Below are positions 8,330 through 15,558 of a stretch of 64,000 nucleotides of DNA, in pieces (position 1 is the first letter of the stretch; each line of letters begins with the position of its first letter). Source of the DNA: Pseudomonas putida (lineage in GTDB: Bacteria; Pseudomonadota; Gammaproteobacteria; Pseudomonadales; Pseudomonadaceae). A program made the translations under genes and the position numbers. Location of the stretch: contig NZ_CP039371.1 in assembly GCF_005080685.1 (NCBI RefSeq), positions 1,302,001 to 1,366,000 of the forward strand. The letters run 5' to 3'. The notes under the pieces were generated by a model that saw only the letters and a list, made by a program, of their open reading frames with translations, had not been told where the DNA came from and did no database searches.

Positions 8330-9547
8330 ATGGCGGACGTAAAAAAGGTCGTATTGGCGTATTCCGGCGGCCTTGATACTTCGGTGATTCTCAAGTGGCT
8401 GCAAGATACCTACGACTGCGAAGTGGTGACCTTCACCGCTGACCTGGGGCAGGGCGAAGAGGTCGAGCCGGCTCGCGCCAAGGCCCAGGCGATGGGCGTC
8501 AAAGAGATCTACATCGATGACCTGCGCGAAGAATTCGTGCGTGACTTCGTGTTCCCGATGTTCCGCGCCAACACCGTCTACGAAGGCGAGTACCTGTTGG
8601 GTACTTCCATCGCCCGTCCGCTGATCGCCAAGCGCCTGATCGAAATCGCCAACGAAACCGGCGCCGATGCCATTTCCCATGGCGCCACCGGCAAAGGCAA
8701 CGACCAGGTGCGTTTCGAGCTGGGTGCCTATGCACTCAAGCCAGGCGTCAAGGTCATCGCCCCATGGCGTGAGTGGGACCTGCTGTCCCGCGAGAAGCTG
8801 ATGGACTACGCCGAGAAGCACGGCATCCCGATCGAGCGCCACGGCAAGAAGAAATCGCCGTACTCGATGGACGCCAACCTGCTGCACATCTCCTACGAAG
8901 GCGGTGTCCTGGAAGATACCTGGACCGAGCACGAAGAAGACATGTGGCGCTGGAGCGTCTCCCCGGAGAACGCCCCCGACCAGGCGACCTACATCGAGCT
9001 GACCTACCGCAACGGTGACATCGTCGCCATCGACGGCGTCGAGAAGACGCCAGCGACCGTGCTGGCCGACCTGAACCGCATCGGCGGTGCCAACGGCATC
9101 GGCCGCCTGGACATCGTCGAGAACCGCTATGTCGGCATGAAGTCCCGCGGCTGCTACGAGACCCCGGGCGGTACCATCATGCTCAAGGCCCACCGTGCGA
9201 TCGAATCGATCACCCTGGACCGCGAAGTCGCTCACCTGAAAGACGAGCTGATGCCCAAGTACGCCAGCCTGATCTACACCGGCTACTGGTGGAGCCCGGA
9301 GCGTGTGATGCTGCAGCAGATGATCGACGCTTCGCAGGTCAACGTGAACGGCGTCGTGCGTCTGAAGCTGTACAAGGGCAACGTCACCGTGGTCGGTCGC
9401 AAGTCCGACGACTCGCTGTTCGATGCCAACATCGCGACCTTCGAGGAAGATGGCGGCGCCTACAACCAGGCTGACGCTGCTGGCTTCATCAAGCTCAATG
9501 CACTGCGCATGCGCATTGCAGCCAACAAGGGCCGTTCGCTGCTCTGA
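8330..9547 (+). CDS. argG: Argininosuccinate synthase
   Basis: 405-residue ATP-dependent ligase joining citrulline and aspartate, the penultimate step of arginine synthesis. The ATP-binding P-loop is in [14 protein letters not shown] at residues 6-19, and the conserved [14 protein letters not shown] motif follows near residue 119. The ATG follows GTGGAGTG. It has full length for the short (type 1) family. It ends at a strong terminator, after which an 800-base palindromic element begins at once. Confidence 0.97.
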   Translation: MADVKKVVLAYSGGLDTSVILKWLQDTYDCEVVTFTADLGQGEEVEPARAKAQAMGVKEIYIDDLREEFVRDFVFPMFRANTVYEGEYLLGTSIARPLIAKRLIEIANETGADAISHGATGKGNDQVRFELGAYALKPGVKVIAPWREWDLLSREKLMDYAEKHGIPIERHGKKKSPYSMDANLLHISYEGGVLEDTWTEHEEDMWRWSVSPENAPDQATYIELTYRNGDIVAIDGVEKTPATVLADLNRIGGANGIGRLDIVENRYVGMKSRGCYETPGGTIMLKAHRAIESITLDREVAHLKDELMPKYASLIYTGYWWSPERVMLQQMIDASQVNVNGVVRLKLYKGNVTVVGRKSDDSLFDANIATFEEDGGAYNQADAAGFIKLNALRMRIAANKGRSLL

Positions 9548-9565
9548 GGCAACCTCGTTGTATCG

Positions 9566-9593
9566 ACCCCGGCTCAGGCCGGGGTTTTTTTTT
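9566..9593 (+). terminator. argG terminator
   Basis: Stem ACCCCGGC (9566-9573) and GCCGGGGT (9578-9585) followed by a run of nine T residues. The palindromic element starts at the base after the T run. Confidence 0.92.
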
Positions 9594-9907
9594 GGTTCTT
9601 CACGGATTGTCGGGGAGCTGGCTGGTTTGGCATTGAGACTGGGAACGGTCCATTTTGTGTAGCGGCGCTACCGGCCCCTTCCGCCTTTACGGCGGGCAAC
9701 TTTTTTCTTGGAAAAAGTTGCTCAAAACCGCTTGCTCCCACATACGGCCCTCCGCTGCGCTACGGGTCCCCTCGCTACGGCGTCTTGCGGGCCCGCGCGG
9801 CCTACGACTTGCTGCGCAAGTCTACGTCTCGCGCCTTCGGCTACGCCGAAGGGTGCTACGCACCTGGCCCTCCAGCCGCCTACGCTCGGCCTCCTGAGGT
9901 CGCGGGT

Positions 9908-9955
9908 AGATCAAGATCAACAGCAAGATCAAGATCAAGATCAACAGCCAGAGCA
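9908..9955 (+). repeat. Six-base unit tandem array at the element's centre, copy 1
   Basis: Eight 6-base units, mostly AGATCA with ACAGCA/ACAGCC and AGAGCA variants. The order differs from the array in copy 2 (44104-44151), although both are 48 bases long. Confidence 0.8.
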
Positions 9956-10338
9956 ACGGCAGGCGAATCGCTGCGCTCTCGCGGTTTACCTATCGCTTTG
10001 TGTTGTAGCGGATAGCGAGGTGTCTCCTTCGAAGATAACGCCATTGCAGGCGCCGCCGCTAACTTCGCGACGTCAGGAGGCCGAGCGTAGGCGCCTGTAG
10101 GGCCAGGTGCGCAGCACCCTTCGGCGTAGCCGAAGGCGCGAGATGTAGACTTGCGGAGCAAGTCGTAGGCCGCGCGGGCCCGGAAGGCGCCGTAGCGAGG
10201 GGACCCGTAGCGCAGCGGAGGGCCGGATGCAGGAGCGAGCGGTTTTGCGCTCCTTTGTCCAAGAACAAAGGAGCCCGCCGTAAAGGCGGAAGGGGCCAGT
10301 AGCGCCGCTACACACAATGGATCAGCTCACGATCTAAT

Positions 10339-10368
10339 GCCAAGCCAAGCCAAGCCAAGCCAAGCCAA
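10339..10368 (+). repeat. GCCAA pentamer array, copy 1
   Basis: Six perfect GCCAA units followed by one GCCAG, near the right terminus of the palindromic element. The copy-2 element has six units at 44536-44565. Confidence 0.9.
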
Positions 10369-10422
10369 GCCAGCTCCCCGAAAATCCGTGAAGAACCTTT
10401 TTGTGCCTGTTCTCTAGGTGGG

Positions 10423-10884
10423 TCAGGGTGCGTCGGTGGCTGCCTCTTCAGGCAGTTCGGTGAGCGAAAAGCGTATGCATTGGCGCTTGTCCTGGTTATA
10501 GAACACCCAATGGCACTCGCCCGATCCGGCTTGCGCCAGGGAGTGTAGGATCTGGCTCTCGATCATTCGTTGTGCTGCTGGCCCGGAAAGCGTGACGGTT
10601 GAAGTTCCAGCATTTTCCGTCCGCTCGGCGAGTGCTTCGCTTGTCGTATTGGCGCGTCGCGCGGCTGCTCGACGCGGGTCGGGCTTGTAGAACGACTTGT
10701 AGTTGAAGTTCAGCGTGATGAAGAACAGCGCCGTCAGGAAGAACGGGAAGCCCACCAGGAACCAGGTATACAGCGCTTGGCTGTGCTCGCTGAGAAACGG
10801 CAGCGTAGCCAGGGCCGAAGCCTCGGCTATGCCGGCGAATATAGCGATGATAGTGAGTGGCGCGACAGGTTGTAAGCGGGCCAA
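10423..10884 (-). CDS. Hypothetical two-helix membrane protein
   Basis: 153 residues of unknown function. Two hydrophobic helices are visible at about residues 8-28 and 38-60, followed by a basic stretch (KPDPRRAAARRA) and a soluble C-terminal part of about 85 residues with a Cys in ECHWVFYNQ and another in KRQCIRF. By the positive-inside rule the soluble tail is probably cytoplasmic. I recognise no family. Its 3' end is 25 bases from the palindromic element, convergent with argG. It has no evident operon partner. Confidence 0.7.
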   Translation of the reverse strand: MARLQPVAPLTIIAIFAGIAEASALATLPFLSEHSQALYTWFLVGFPFFLTALFFITLNFNYKSFYKPDPRRAAARRANTTSEALAERTENAGTSTVTLSGPAAQRMIESQILHSLAQAGSGECHWVFYNQDKRQCIRFSLTELPEEAATDAP

Positions 10885-11236
10885 TGGCGTGGCCTCCGTC
10901 AGATCTTCCAGCTATCGATAGCGGTTACGCAGACGCAGGAGAAGTGCCAAGTCTTTCCTGTTGCTGAACACTTTCCCGATAACTTCGATACCGACGTAAA
11001 AGCGAAAAATCTCTCAAGTCGCTGTTGCAATGGCAACTGGGCACCTTGCGGGTGCTTTGTTAGCGTTTCGCCTGTTAGAAATTAAGTTGATTAGCAACTA
11101 TTGCGTGTAGGAATTTTCGCTGATCGCTGTAGGTTTTATCTATTCATGTGTTTAAACAGGGAATGGTTGCGCGCTCCGAGGTTTTGCTCGGTTATTGTGG
11201 CGCTTCAAAACTAAAATATTGTTGAATGGATATCGC
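10885..11236. other. AT-rich intergenic region upstream of the response regulator
   Basis: About 350 bases between divergent genes. From about 11050 to 11236 it is clearly richer in A and T than its surroundings. I see no gene or strong hairpin. The promoter of the response regulator is presumably here, but no box pair stands out. Confidence 0.5.
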
Positions 11237-11863
11237 ATGAATAAAGTCCTTATTGTGGATGATCATCCGGTCATACGCCTGGCCGTACGCATGCTGATGG
11301 AGCGGCATGGCTACGATATCGTCGGCGAGACCGACAACGGTGTAGCTGCCTTGCAACTGGTTCGGGATTATCTGCCGGACATCGTCGTGCTCGACATCGG
11401 TATACCCAAGCTCGATGGTCTCGAAGTCATCACCCGGGTAACCGGTGTCAGCCCTCGCAGCCGCGTGCTGGTATTGACGTCACAGGCCCCTGGGCATTTT
11501 TCGATGCGCTGCATGCAGGCGGGAGCGGCGGGGTATGTGTGCAAGCAACAGGAACTCACCGAGCTGCTCAGCGCGATCAAGGCGGTGTTGTCAGGGTACA
11601 GCTACTTCCCCAATCAGGCCCTGCACAAGTCGCGGGGCCGATTGGGAGGTGGCAGCGAAACGGAAATGGTCGACCGGCTTTCGGCGCGGGAAATGACAGT
11701 CCTGCAACAGCTGGCCAGGGGACGGTCCAACAAGGAAATTGCCGAAAGCATGTTCCTCAGCAACAAGACGGTCAGTACCTACAAGACACGTCTGTTGCTG
11801 AAGCTCAACGCCCGCTCACTGGTCGACCTGATCGAACTCGCCCAGCGCCACGGCCTGGTGTGA
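11237..11863 (+). CDS. NarL/FixJ-family response regulator, RocA/BvgA/EvgA type
   Basis: 208 residues: a receiver domain (residues 1-118) with the acidic pair Asp8/Asp9, the phospho-acceptor Asp53 in VVLDIGIP and the conserved Lys near residue 103. A LuxR-type helix-turn-helix follows at about 145-205 (LSAREMTVLQQLARGRSNKEIA). I chose the ATG at 11237, six bases after a GGA, giving MNKVLIVDDHP; a longer frame adds 14 unrelated residues. No sensor kinase gene is adjacent, so it is an orphan regulator. The sequence style resembles RocA1 of P. aeruginosa, which controls fimbrial genes, but the target here is unknown. Confidence 0.88.
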   Translation: MNKVLIVDDHPVIRLAVRMLMERHGYDIVGETDNGVAALQLVRDYLPDIVVLDIGIPKLDGLEVITRVTGVSPRSRVLVLTSQAPGHFSMRCMQAGAAGYVCKQQELTELLSAIKAVLSGYSYFPNQALHKSRGRLGGGSETEMVDRLSAREMTVLQQLARGRSNKEIAESMFLSNKTVSTYKTRLLLKLNARSLVDLIELAQRHGLV

Positions 11864-11908
11864 TAGGCAGACCCCGGAAAGCCCCCGTGCGGCGGCTTTC
11901 CAGCGGCA

Positions 11909-12085
11909 CTACAGGTCGTAGTCGAAGTCGGCCAACTGCTTCTGTAGACGGCGCTCCTCCAGCAGGTTATCGATGGTGCGGCGCTTGCTCAGGTTGGTCT
12001 TCGCCGTTTCCACTTGAGGCTCTACATCGTCCTCCACGGTGTCAATGTCATCTTCGATCGACAGGTCTTCTTTGTCGGTACTCAT
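11909..12085 (-). CDS. Small acidic protein, PA3496 family
   Basis: 58 residues, very acidic in the N-terminal half and basic in the middle (NLSKRRTIDNLLEERRLQKQ), with no signal or membrane segment. It resembles the small conserved Pseudomonas protein found next to nth (PA3496 in P. aeruginosa), annotated as a putative envelope integrity protein; that name is from memory. I chose the ATG at 12085 rather than four codons upstream. It lies about 80 bases downstream of nth on the same strand, with the gap holding A/T runs. Confidence 0.7.
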   Translation of the reverse strand: MSTDKEDLSIEDDIDTVEDDVEPQVETAKTNLSKRRTIDNLLEERRLQKQLADFDYDL

Positions 12086-12189
12086 GAGTCGCTCCAAGCC
12101 AAGGGGCCATTGGCCGTCCTTATAACGAGAAAGCGAAGCTTGGTAAAAAAGATTTTTTCAATCGCAGTGCCAGCTTTTTTACTATCGGC

Positions 12190-12828
12190 TCAATCGTCCG
12201 AGGTCTTGTGTTTGAATTCGCACAGATCCTCAATCCGGCAGCTCCCACAGCGGGGCTTGCGCGCCTGGCAGACGTAGCGGCCGTGGAGAATGAGCCAATG
12301 GTGTGCGTCGAGCAGGTAATCCTTGGGGACGAACTTGACCAGCTTGCGTTCGACCTCCAGCACCGTTTTGCCCGGTGCGATACCGGTGCGGTTGCTGACC
12401 CTGAAAATATGCGTGTCCACGGCCATGGTCGGCTGCCGGAAGGCCGTGTTGAGTACCACGTTGGCGGTCTTGCGGCCTACGCCTGGCAAGGCCTCCAGGG
12501 CTTCGCGAGTTTGCGGGACCTGGCCACCGTGACGCTCGATGAGCAGGCGACAGGCCTCGATCACATTCTTCGCCTTGCTGTTGTACAGGCCGATGGTCTT
12601 GATGTACTGGCTCAAGCCCTCGACGCCCAGCGCATAGATGGCCTCGGGGGTATTGGCAACCGGAAACAACCGCGCCGTAGCCTTGTTCACGCCGACGTCG
12701 GTGGATTGTGCCGATAGGGTCACGGCAACCAGCAATTCGAAAGGAGTGGTATAGGCCAGTTCGGTCTTCGGGTCCGGGTTGTCTTCGTGCAGCCTGCGAA
12801 AGATTTCGAGGCGTTTGGCGGCATTCAT
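12190..12828 (-). CDS. nth: Endonuclease III, DNA glycosylase/AP lyase
   Basis: 212-residue base-excision repair enzyme that removes oxidised pyrimidines and cuts the abasic site. The helix-hairpin-helix motif LPGVGRKTANVVL carries the catalytic lysine, the catalytic aspartate is in MAVDTHIFRV, and the [4Fe-4S] cluster motif C-x6-C-x2-C-x5-C is at the C-terminus. The ATG at 12828 (MNAAKRLEIFRRLH) lies four bases after the stop of the rnfE-like gene, so nth is the last gene of the rnf unit, as in other Pseudomonas and in E. coli. Confidence 0.96.
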   Translation of the reverse strand: MNAAKRLEIFRRLHEDNPDPKTELAYTTPFELLVAVTLSAQSTDVGVNKATARLFPVANTPEAIYALGVEGLSQYIKTIGLYNSKAKNVIEACRLLIERHGGQVPQTREALEALPGVGRKTANVVLNTAFRQPTMAVDTHIFRVSNRTGIAPGKTVLEVERKLVKFVPKDYLLDAHHWLILHGRYVCQARKPRCGSCRIEDLCEFKHKTSDD

Positions 12829-12832
12829 GGAA

Positions 12833-13357
12833 TCAGGGCTTTCCTTCACGGCTTGGTCGGGCTTTGCCCGTTTTCAATCGATTGTACAAGGCCAGCACTA
12901 ATCCGAGCACCATCAATGCGCCGGGGGCGAGGTTTGCCAATTGCATGCCTGTCCACTGACCAAGCCCCTGGCGGCAGGCGCCAATCAGCACACTGGCGCA
13001 GAACAGGCCGATCAAGTACATGGCCAATGGTCGCCAGCCCGGTGATTTACCGAGCAGATGGTCGATCAGCAGGCATTGCACGGCGCACAGCGCTGGCCAG
13101 TGCCCAAGCTCGATGGCCAAGGGCAATGCCCACGCCGCGAGAGCCAATTGCATGCAACTGCCGAGGGCGGCCAGCAACACCAGGCTGGCCAGGCGGTAGG
13201 CGGGGCCGCTCAACTGGCTGCGTAGCGGTGTCAGAAAAACGTGATGCAGTGCCGTAAGGGTCACGGCGTACAGGCCAATCAGGCTGCCTTGAGCGAAGGT
13301 CTGGGTGGCACCCAGCAAGGGTGCGAGGCCCACGGCCAGCAGGTGGAGCCTATTCAT
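12833..13357 (-). CDS. rnfE: Rnf/Rsx complex subunit E-like membrane protein
   Basis: 174 residues with about five or six hydrophobic helices, resembling the RnfE/RsxE subunit of the Na+/H+-linked ferredoxin:NAD oxidoreductase or SoxR-reducing complex. It is shorter than the E. coli protein of about 230 residues and lacks part of its ends. The GLAPLLGAT start matches the family's conserved GLCPxLA-type region only loosely, and the usual cysteine there is absent. Its start overlaps the rnfG stop by eight bases. Function is uncertain because the complex encoded here lacks subunits B and C. Confidence 0.75.
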   Translation of the reverse strand: MNRLHLLAVGLAPLLGATQTFAQGSLIGLYAVTLTALHHVFLTPLRSQLSGPAYRLASLVLLAALGSCMQLALAAWALPLAIELGHWPALCAVQCLLIDHLLGKSPGWRPLAMYLIGLFCASVLIGACRQGLGQWTGMQLANLAPGALMVLGLVLALYNRLKTGKARPSREGKP

Positions 13358-13952
13358 GGCCGGGTACTCCGAGGAGCTCGTTGCGATGCTGGTCGAAGTA
13401 GCCCAAGGCTTCCTGCAGCGCCTCCATCACCGCTCGGGAGGTGACCGTGGCACCGACCAGCTGGTCGAAGTCACCGTGATCGCGCTTGAGCATCCACTTG
13501 TCCGTTGCTCGGCGATTGGCAAATTGCGCCAACCAACCCACTTGCGGGTCGCCCAGACGGCCGCCCAGCCCCGGGGTTTCCTGCTGTTCGATGACGCGGC
13601 TGGCCAATAGGCGTCCATCGGGGCTTATCGCGATGCCCAGGGTGATGGCGCTGGAGTAGCCTTGGGTCTGGCTGATCAGCAGCACCGCCGTGGGCTGTGT
13701 CGCCAGGGTCGCGAGATAACCCGCCAGGATCCGGCTGTTCGGCAGCTGGGGTTCGGGGAGCGCGAGCGGGGTGTCCAGTGGCTGGTTGTCATAGCTTTGC
13801 GCGGGCAGGACGGCCAGTCTCTGCTCGATTTGCAGGTGTACCAGGGCATGGGCCCTGGCTTGTTCGGTCCACTGTCGCCAGGCCAGCGTTGCCGACAGTG
13901 CCAGCGCCGCGATCACGATCACGGCAAGGGTGCTGCGTACGCCAGCGCTCAT
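13350..13952 (-). CDS. rnfG: Rnf/Rsx complex subunit G-like protein (covalent FMN domain)
   Basis: 200 residues with one N-terminal membrane helix (about 8-25) and a periplasmic FMN-binding domain. The flavinylation motif of the family is read here as DQLVGATVTS, where the Thr of GAT would carry FMN; the residue before Gly is Val instead of the usual Ser/Thr. The QETPGLGGRL and GDFDQL stretches are family hallmarks. It overlaps rnfD at its start (four bases) and rnfE at its end. Confidence 0.82.
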   Translation of the reverse strand: MSAGVRSTLAVIVIAALALSATLAWRQWTEQARAHALVHLQIEQRLAVLPAQSYDNQPLDTPLALPEPQLPNSRILAGYLATLATQPTAVLLISQTQGYSSAITLGIAISPDGRLLASRVIEQQETPGLGGRLGDPQVGWLAQFANRRATDKWMLKRDHGDFDQLVGATVTSRAVMEALQEALGYFDQHRNELLGVPGHE

Positions 13953-14932
13953 GGCGCGGCCTGCTGGCGGCGTGCTGCAAATCGTTCAAGGCCGGGAGAC
14001 GCGAGGTTCACCAGCAGCACCGCGAAAGCGGTGCCGTCGGGGTAGCTGCCCCAGGTGCGGATCAGATAGATCAGCAGCCCTGCAGCAAAGCCATACAGCA
14101 GCTTGGCCAGCGCAGCCTTGGGTGCCGAGACAGGTTCGGTGATGATGAAGAAGGCTGCCAGCATCGTCGAGCCAGAGAACAGGTGCAGCAGCGGGGAGCC
14201 ATTGGAGTCCGACCCCGATCCATTCCACGCCAGCAGGCTGAACAGCCCCAAGCCCGCAAGCAACCCTGCGGGAGCATGCCAGCTGATGACTTTGCGTTGC
14301 AGCAGCGCCAGCCCTCCGAGCAAAAAACCCAGGTTGACCCACTCGCTACCCCGTCCGCCGACCGCGCCGAAACCAGGATGGCTTGCGAACAGTTCGTCGA
14401 TGGTCAGGCTGCGGTTGTGACGCAATCCATCGAGCACCGTGGGTTGGGCCCAGGCATCGATTGGCGCGCCGCCAGCGAACACCGCTTGCAGCCATCCCAG
14501 CAGGTCGCCTGACTGTCCTGGCCAGTGATTCATTTGCAGCGGAAAGCTCAGCAGCACGAAGGCATAGCCGACCATGGCCGGGTTGAAGGGGTTGCGGCCC
14601 ACCCCGCCGAAGGCCTGCTTGCCCACGCCGATGGCAACGGATGCAGCAATCACCGGTAGCCACCACGGCGCAGCGGGAGGCAGGGCGATGGCCAGCAGTA
14701 CCGCCGTGACCAGCGCGCTCGCGTCGCCGAGGGTGGCGCCGACAGGGCGTTTATGCAAGGTCAGCAGCAACGCTTCACTGGCCAGCGCAGCCAGGGTGGT
14801 CAGCAGCAAATTGAACACCACGCCCCAACCGTATTGCCACAACAGGGCCAGCACGCCGGGGGTGCTGGCCAGCAATACCAGGCCCATGGTCTGGCGCAGG
14901 CGCTGGGCATCGATGGATTGTGTCTGGCTCAT
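13949..14932 (-). CDS. rnfD: Rnf/Rsx complex subunit D-like membrane protein
   Basis: 327-residue polytopic membrane protein. GQNPFNPAM-type motif is present as GRNPFNPAMVGYAFVLLSFP, and EWVNLGFLLGG and SYPDGTAFAVLL match the family. The FMN-Thr site, DGISQATPLD in E. coli RsxD, aligns with DAWAQPTVLD here, so the acceptor Thr is kept with altered flanks. I chose the ATG at 14932, which overlaps the end of the rnfA remnant by four bases; a longer open frame upstream is out of frame with rnfA and is not coding. Confidence 0.85.
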   Translation of the reverse strand: MSQTQSIDAQRLRQTMGLVLLASTPGVLALLWQYGWGVVFNLLLTTLAALASEALLLTLHKRPVGATLGDASALVTAVLLAIALPPAAPWWLPVIAASVAIGVGKQAFGGVGRNPFNPAMVGYAFVLLSFPLQMNHWPGQSGDLLGWLQAVFAGGAPIDAWAQPTVLDGLRHNRSLTIDELFASHPGFGAVGGRGSEWVNLGFLLGGLALLQRKVISWHAPAGLLAGLGLFSLLAWNGSGSDSNGSPLLHLFSGSTMLAAFFIITEPVSAPKAALAKLLYGFAAGLLIYLIRTWGSYPDGTAFAVLLVNLASPGLERFAARRQQAAP

Positions 14933-15467
14933 TGTGAGAACAGCCCGTTGAGTCCGCTGAACGCCATGGCCATGACGCCAGCGCCGAGCAGTTCGATGGG
15001 CAGGCCGCGCAGAGCGGCTGGCACACCGTCGTGCTGTGTGCGCTGGCGTAGGTCGTCGAACAGCTCCCAGGCCAGCCACAAGCCCAGGCCGCCCAGCACG
15101 CCCCAGGCCATTCCCGCTGGCAAACTGTCGTGGCGGTCGCCAAGGTGCAAGATCAAGCCTGCCACCAGCACGTTCACCGCCAGAAGTGCTAGCGTTCCGA
15201 GATGCCCTCGCGCGAAGCCCAGCCTGGCCAGGGCATGGGCACTGCCCAGGCCAGCAGTGCCAGCCAGGGCAGCAAGACGAACAGGCGCAGGTCTTGCAGT
15301 TGCCAGGGGGCCAGCAGCCGGCTGTCCAGCAGATAGCCACCGCTGACTCCAAGCGCGATCAATAGTGCGCAGGTTGGCCCCAGCGCCTTGCGTTGATGCG
15401 CTGAGGCGTTCGAGGCCAGGAGATTGATCAGCACGGCGCCGACCAGTAGCAAGACGGAATCGTTCAT
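14929..15467 (-). pseudogene. rnfA: rnfA-like gene interrupted by a frameshift
   Basis: Two reading frames together look like one RnfA/RsxA membrane protein. The first half (from ATG 15467, MNDSVLLLVGAVLINLL) runs to a stop at 15189. The second half continues in another frame, from about 15240 or before, down to the stop at 14929, ending in a typical RnfA C-terminus (LGAGVMAMAFSGLNGL). The second frame is open upstream of 15177 and there reads ALARLGFARGHLGTLALL, which aligns with YRLLGIFLPLITTNC-type sequence of RnfA. A one-base indel between about 15240 and 15290 explains the break. It may be a real inactivating mutation or a sequencing error. The first gene of the cluster is therefore uncertain as a functional unit. 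Confidence 0.7.
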
Positions 15468-15522
15468 GGCAATGACGATAGCCGTCATCCGCTCAGCATG
15501 TCGGCCGAGGTCGCCAGCGGAT

Positions 15523-15552
15523 GCAAAAGCCCCGGCGCTGAGGCCGGGGCTT
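15523..15552 (-). terminator. metG terminator
   Basis: Stem AAGCCCCGGC (15527-15536) and GCCGGGGCTT (15543-15552). In the metG direction it is followed by TTGC with a short T run. It separates metG from the rnf genes. Confidence 0.75.
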
Positions 15553-15558
15553 GGGGAC

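Larger units (their letters stand above)
9594..10397. repeat. 800-bp imperfect palindromic element, copy 1
   Basis: The outer ends are inverted copies: GGTTCTTCACGGATT at the left, and its reverse complement at the right end (10383-10397), differing within the next few bases only slightly. Long arms follow (about 9655-9905 left, 10070-10315 right) that are roughly complementary to each other. Each arm is also a string of short hairpins, for example 9681-9695, 9696-9721, 9806-9822, 9834-9852 and 9852-9864 in the left arm. The centre holds 6-base units at 9908-9955 and the right side six GCCAA units. No transposase or plausible gene is inside; the frames that stay open are by-products of the palindrome. 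It lies between convergent genes (argG and the 10423 gene). A second copy is at 43791-44589 in the same orientation. Confidence 0.85.

Noticed and set aside
9655..10317. Several open frames of 60-145 residues within palindromic element copy 1
   Set aside because: They occur on both strands, repeat the same peptides through the palindrome, and lack ribosome sites and resemblance to known domains. The stems explain the open frames.
10339..10368. GCCAA array considered as a CRISPR or direct-repeat array
   Set aside because: Units are five bases with no spacers and there are no cas genes in the window.
13949..15352. A single 467-residue rnfD protein starting at 15352
   Set aside because: The first 140 residues are out of frame with rnfA and low in family resemblance; the ATG at 14932 gives a normal RnfD.
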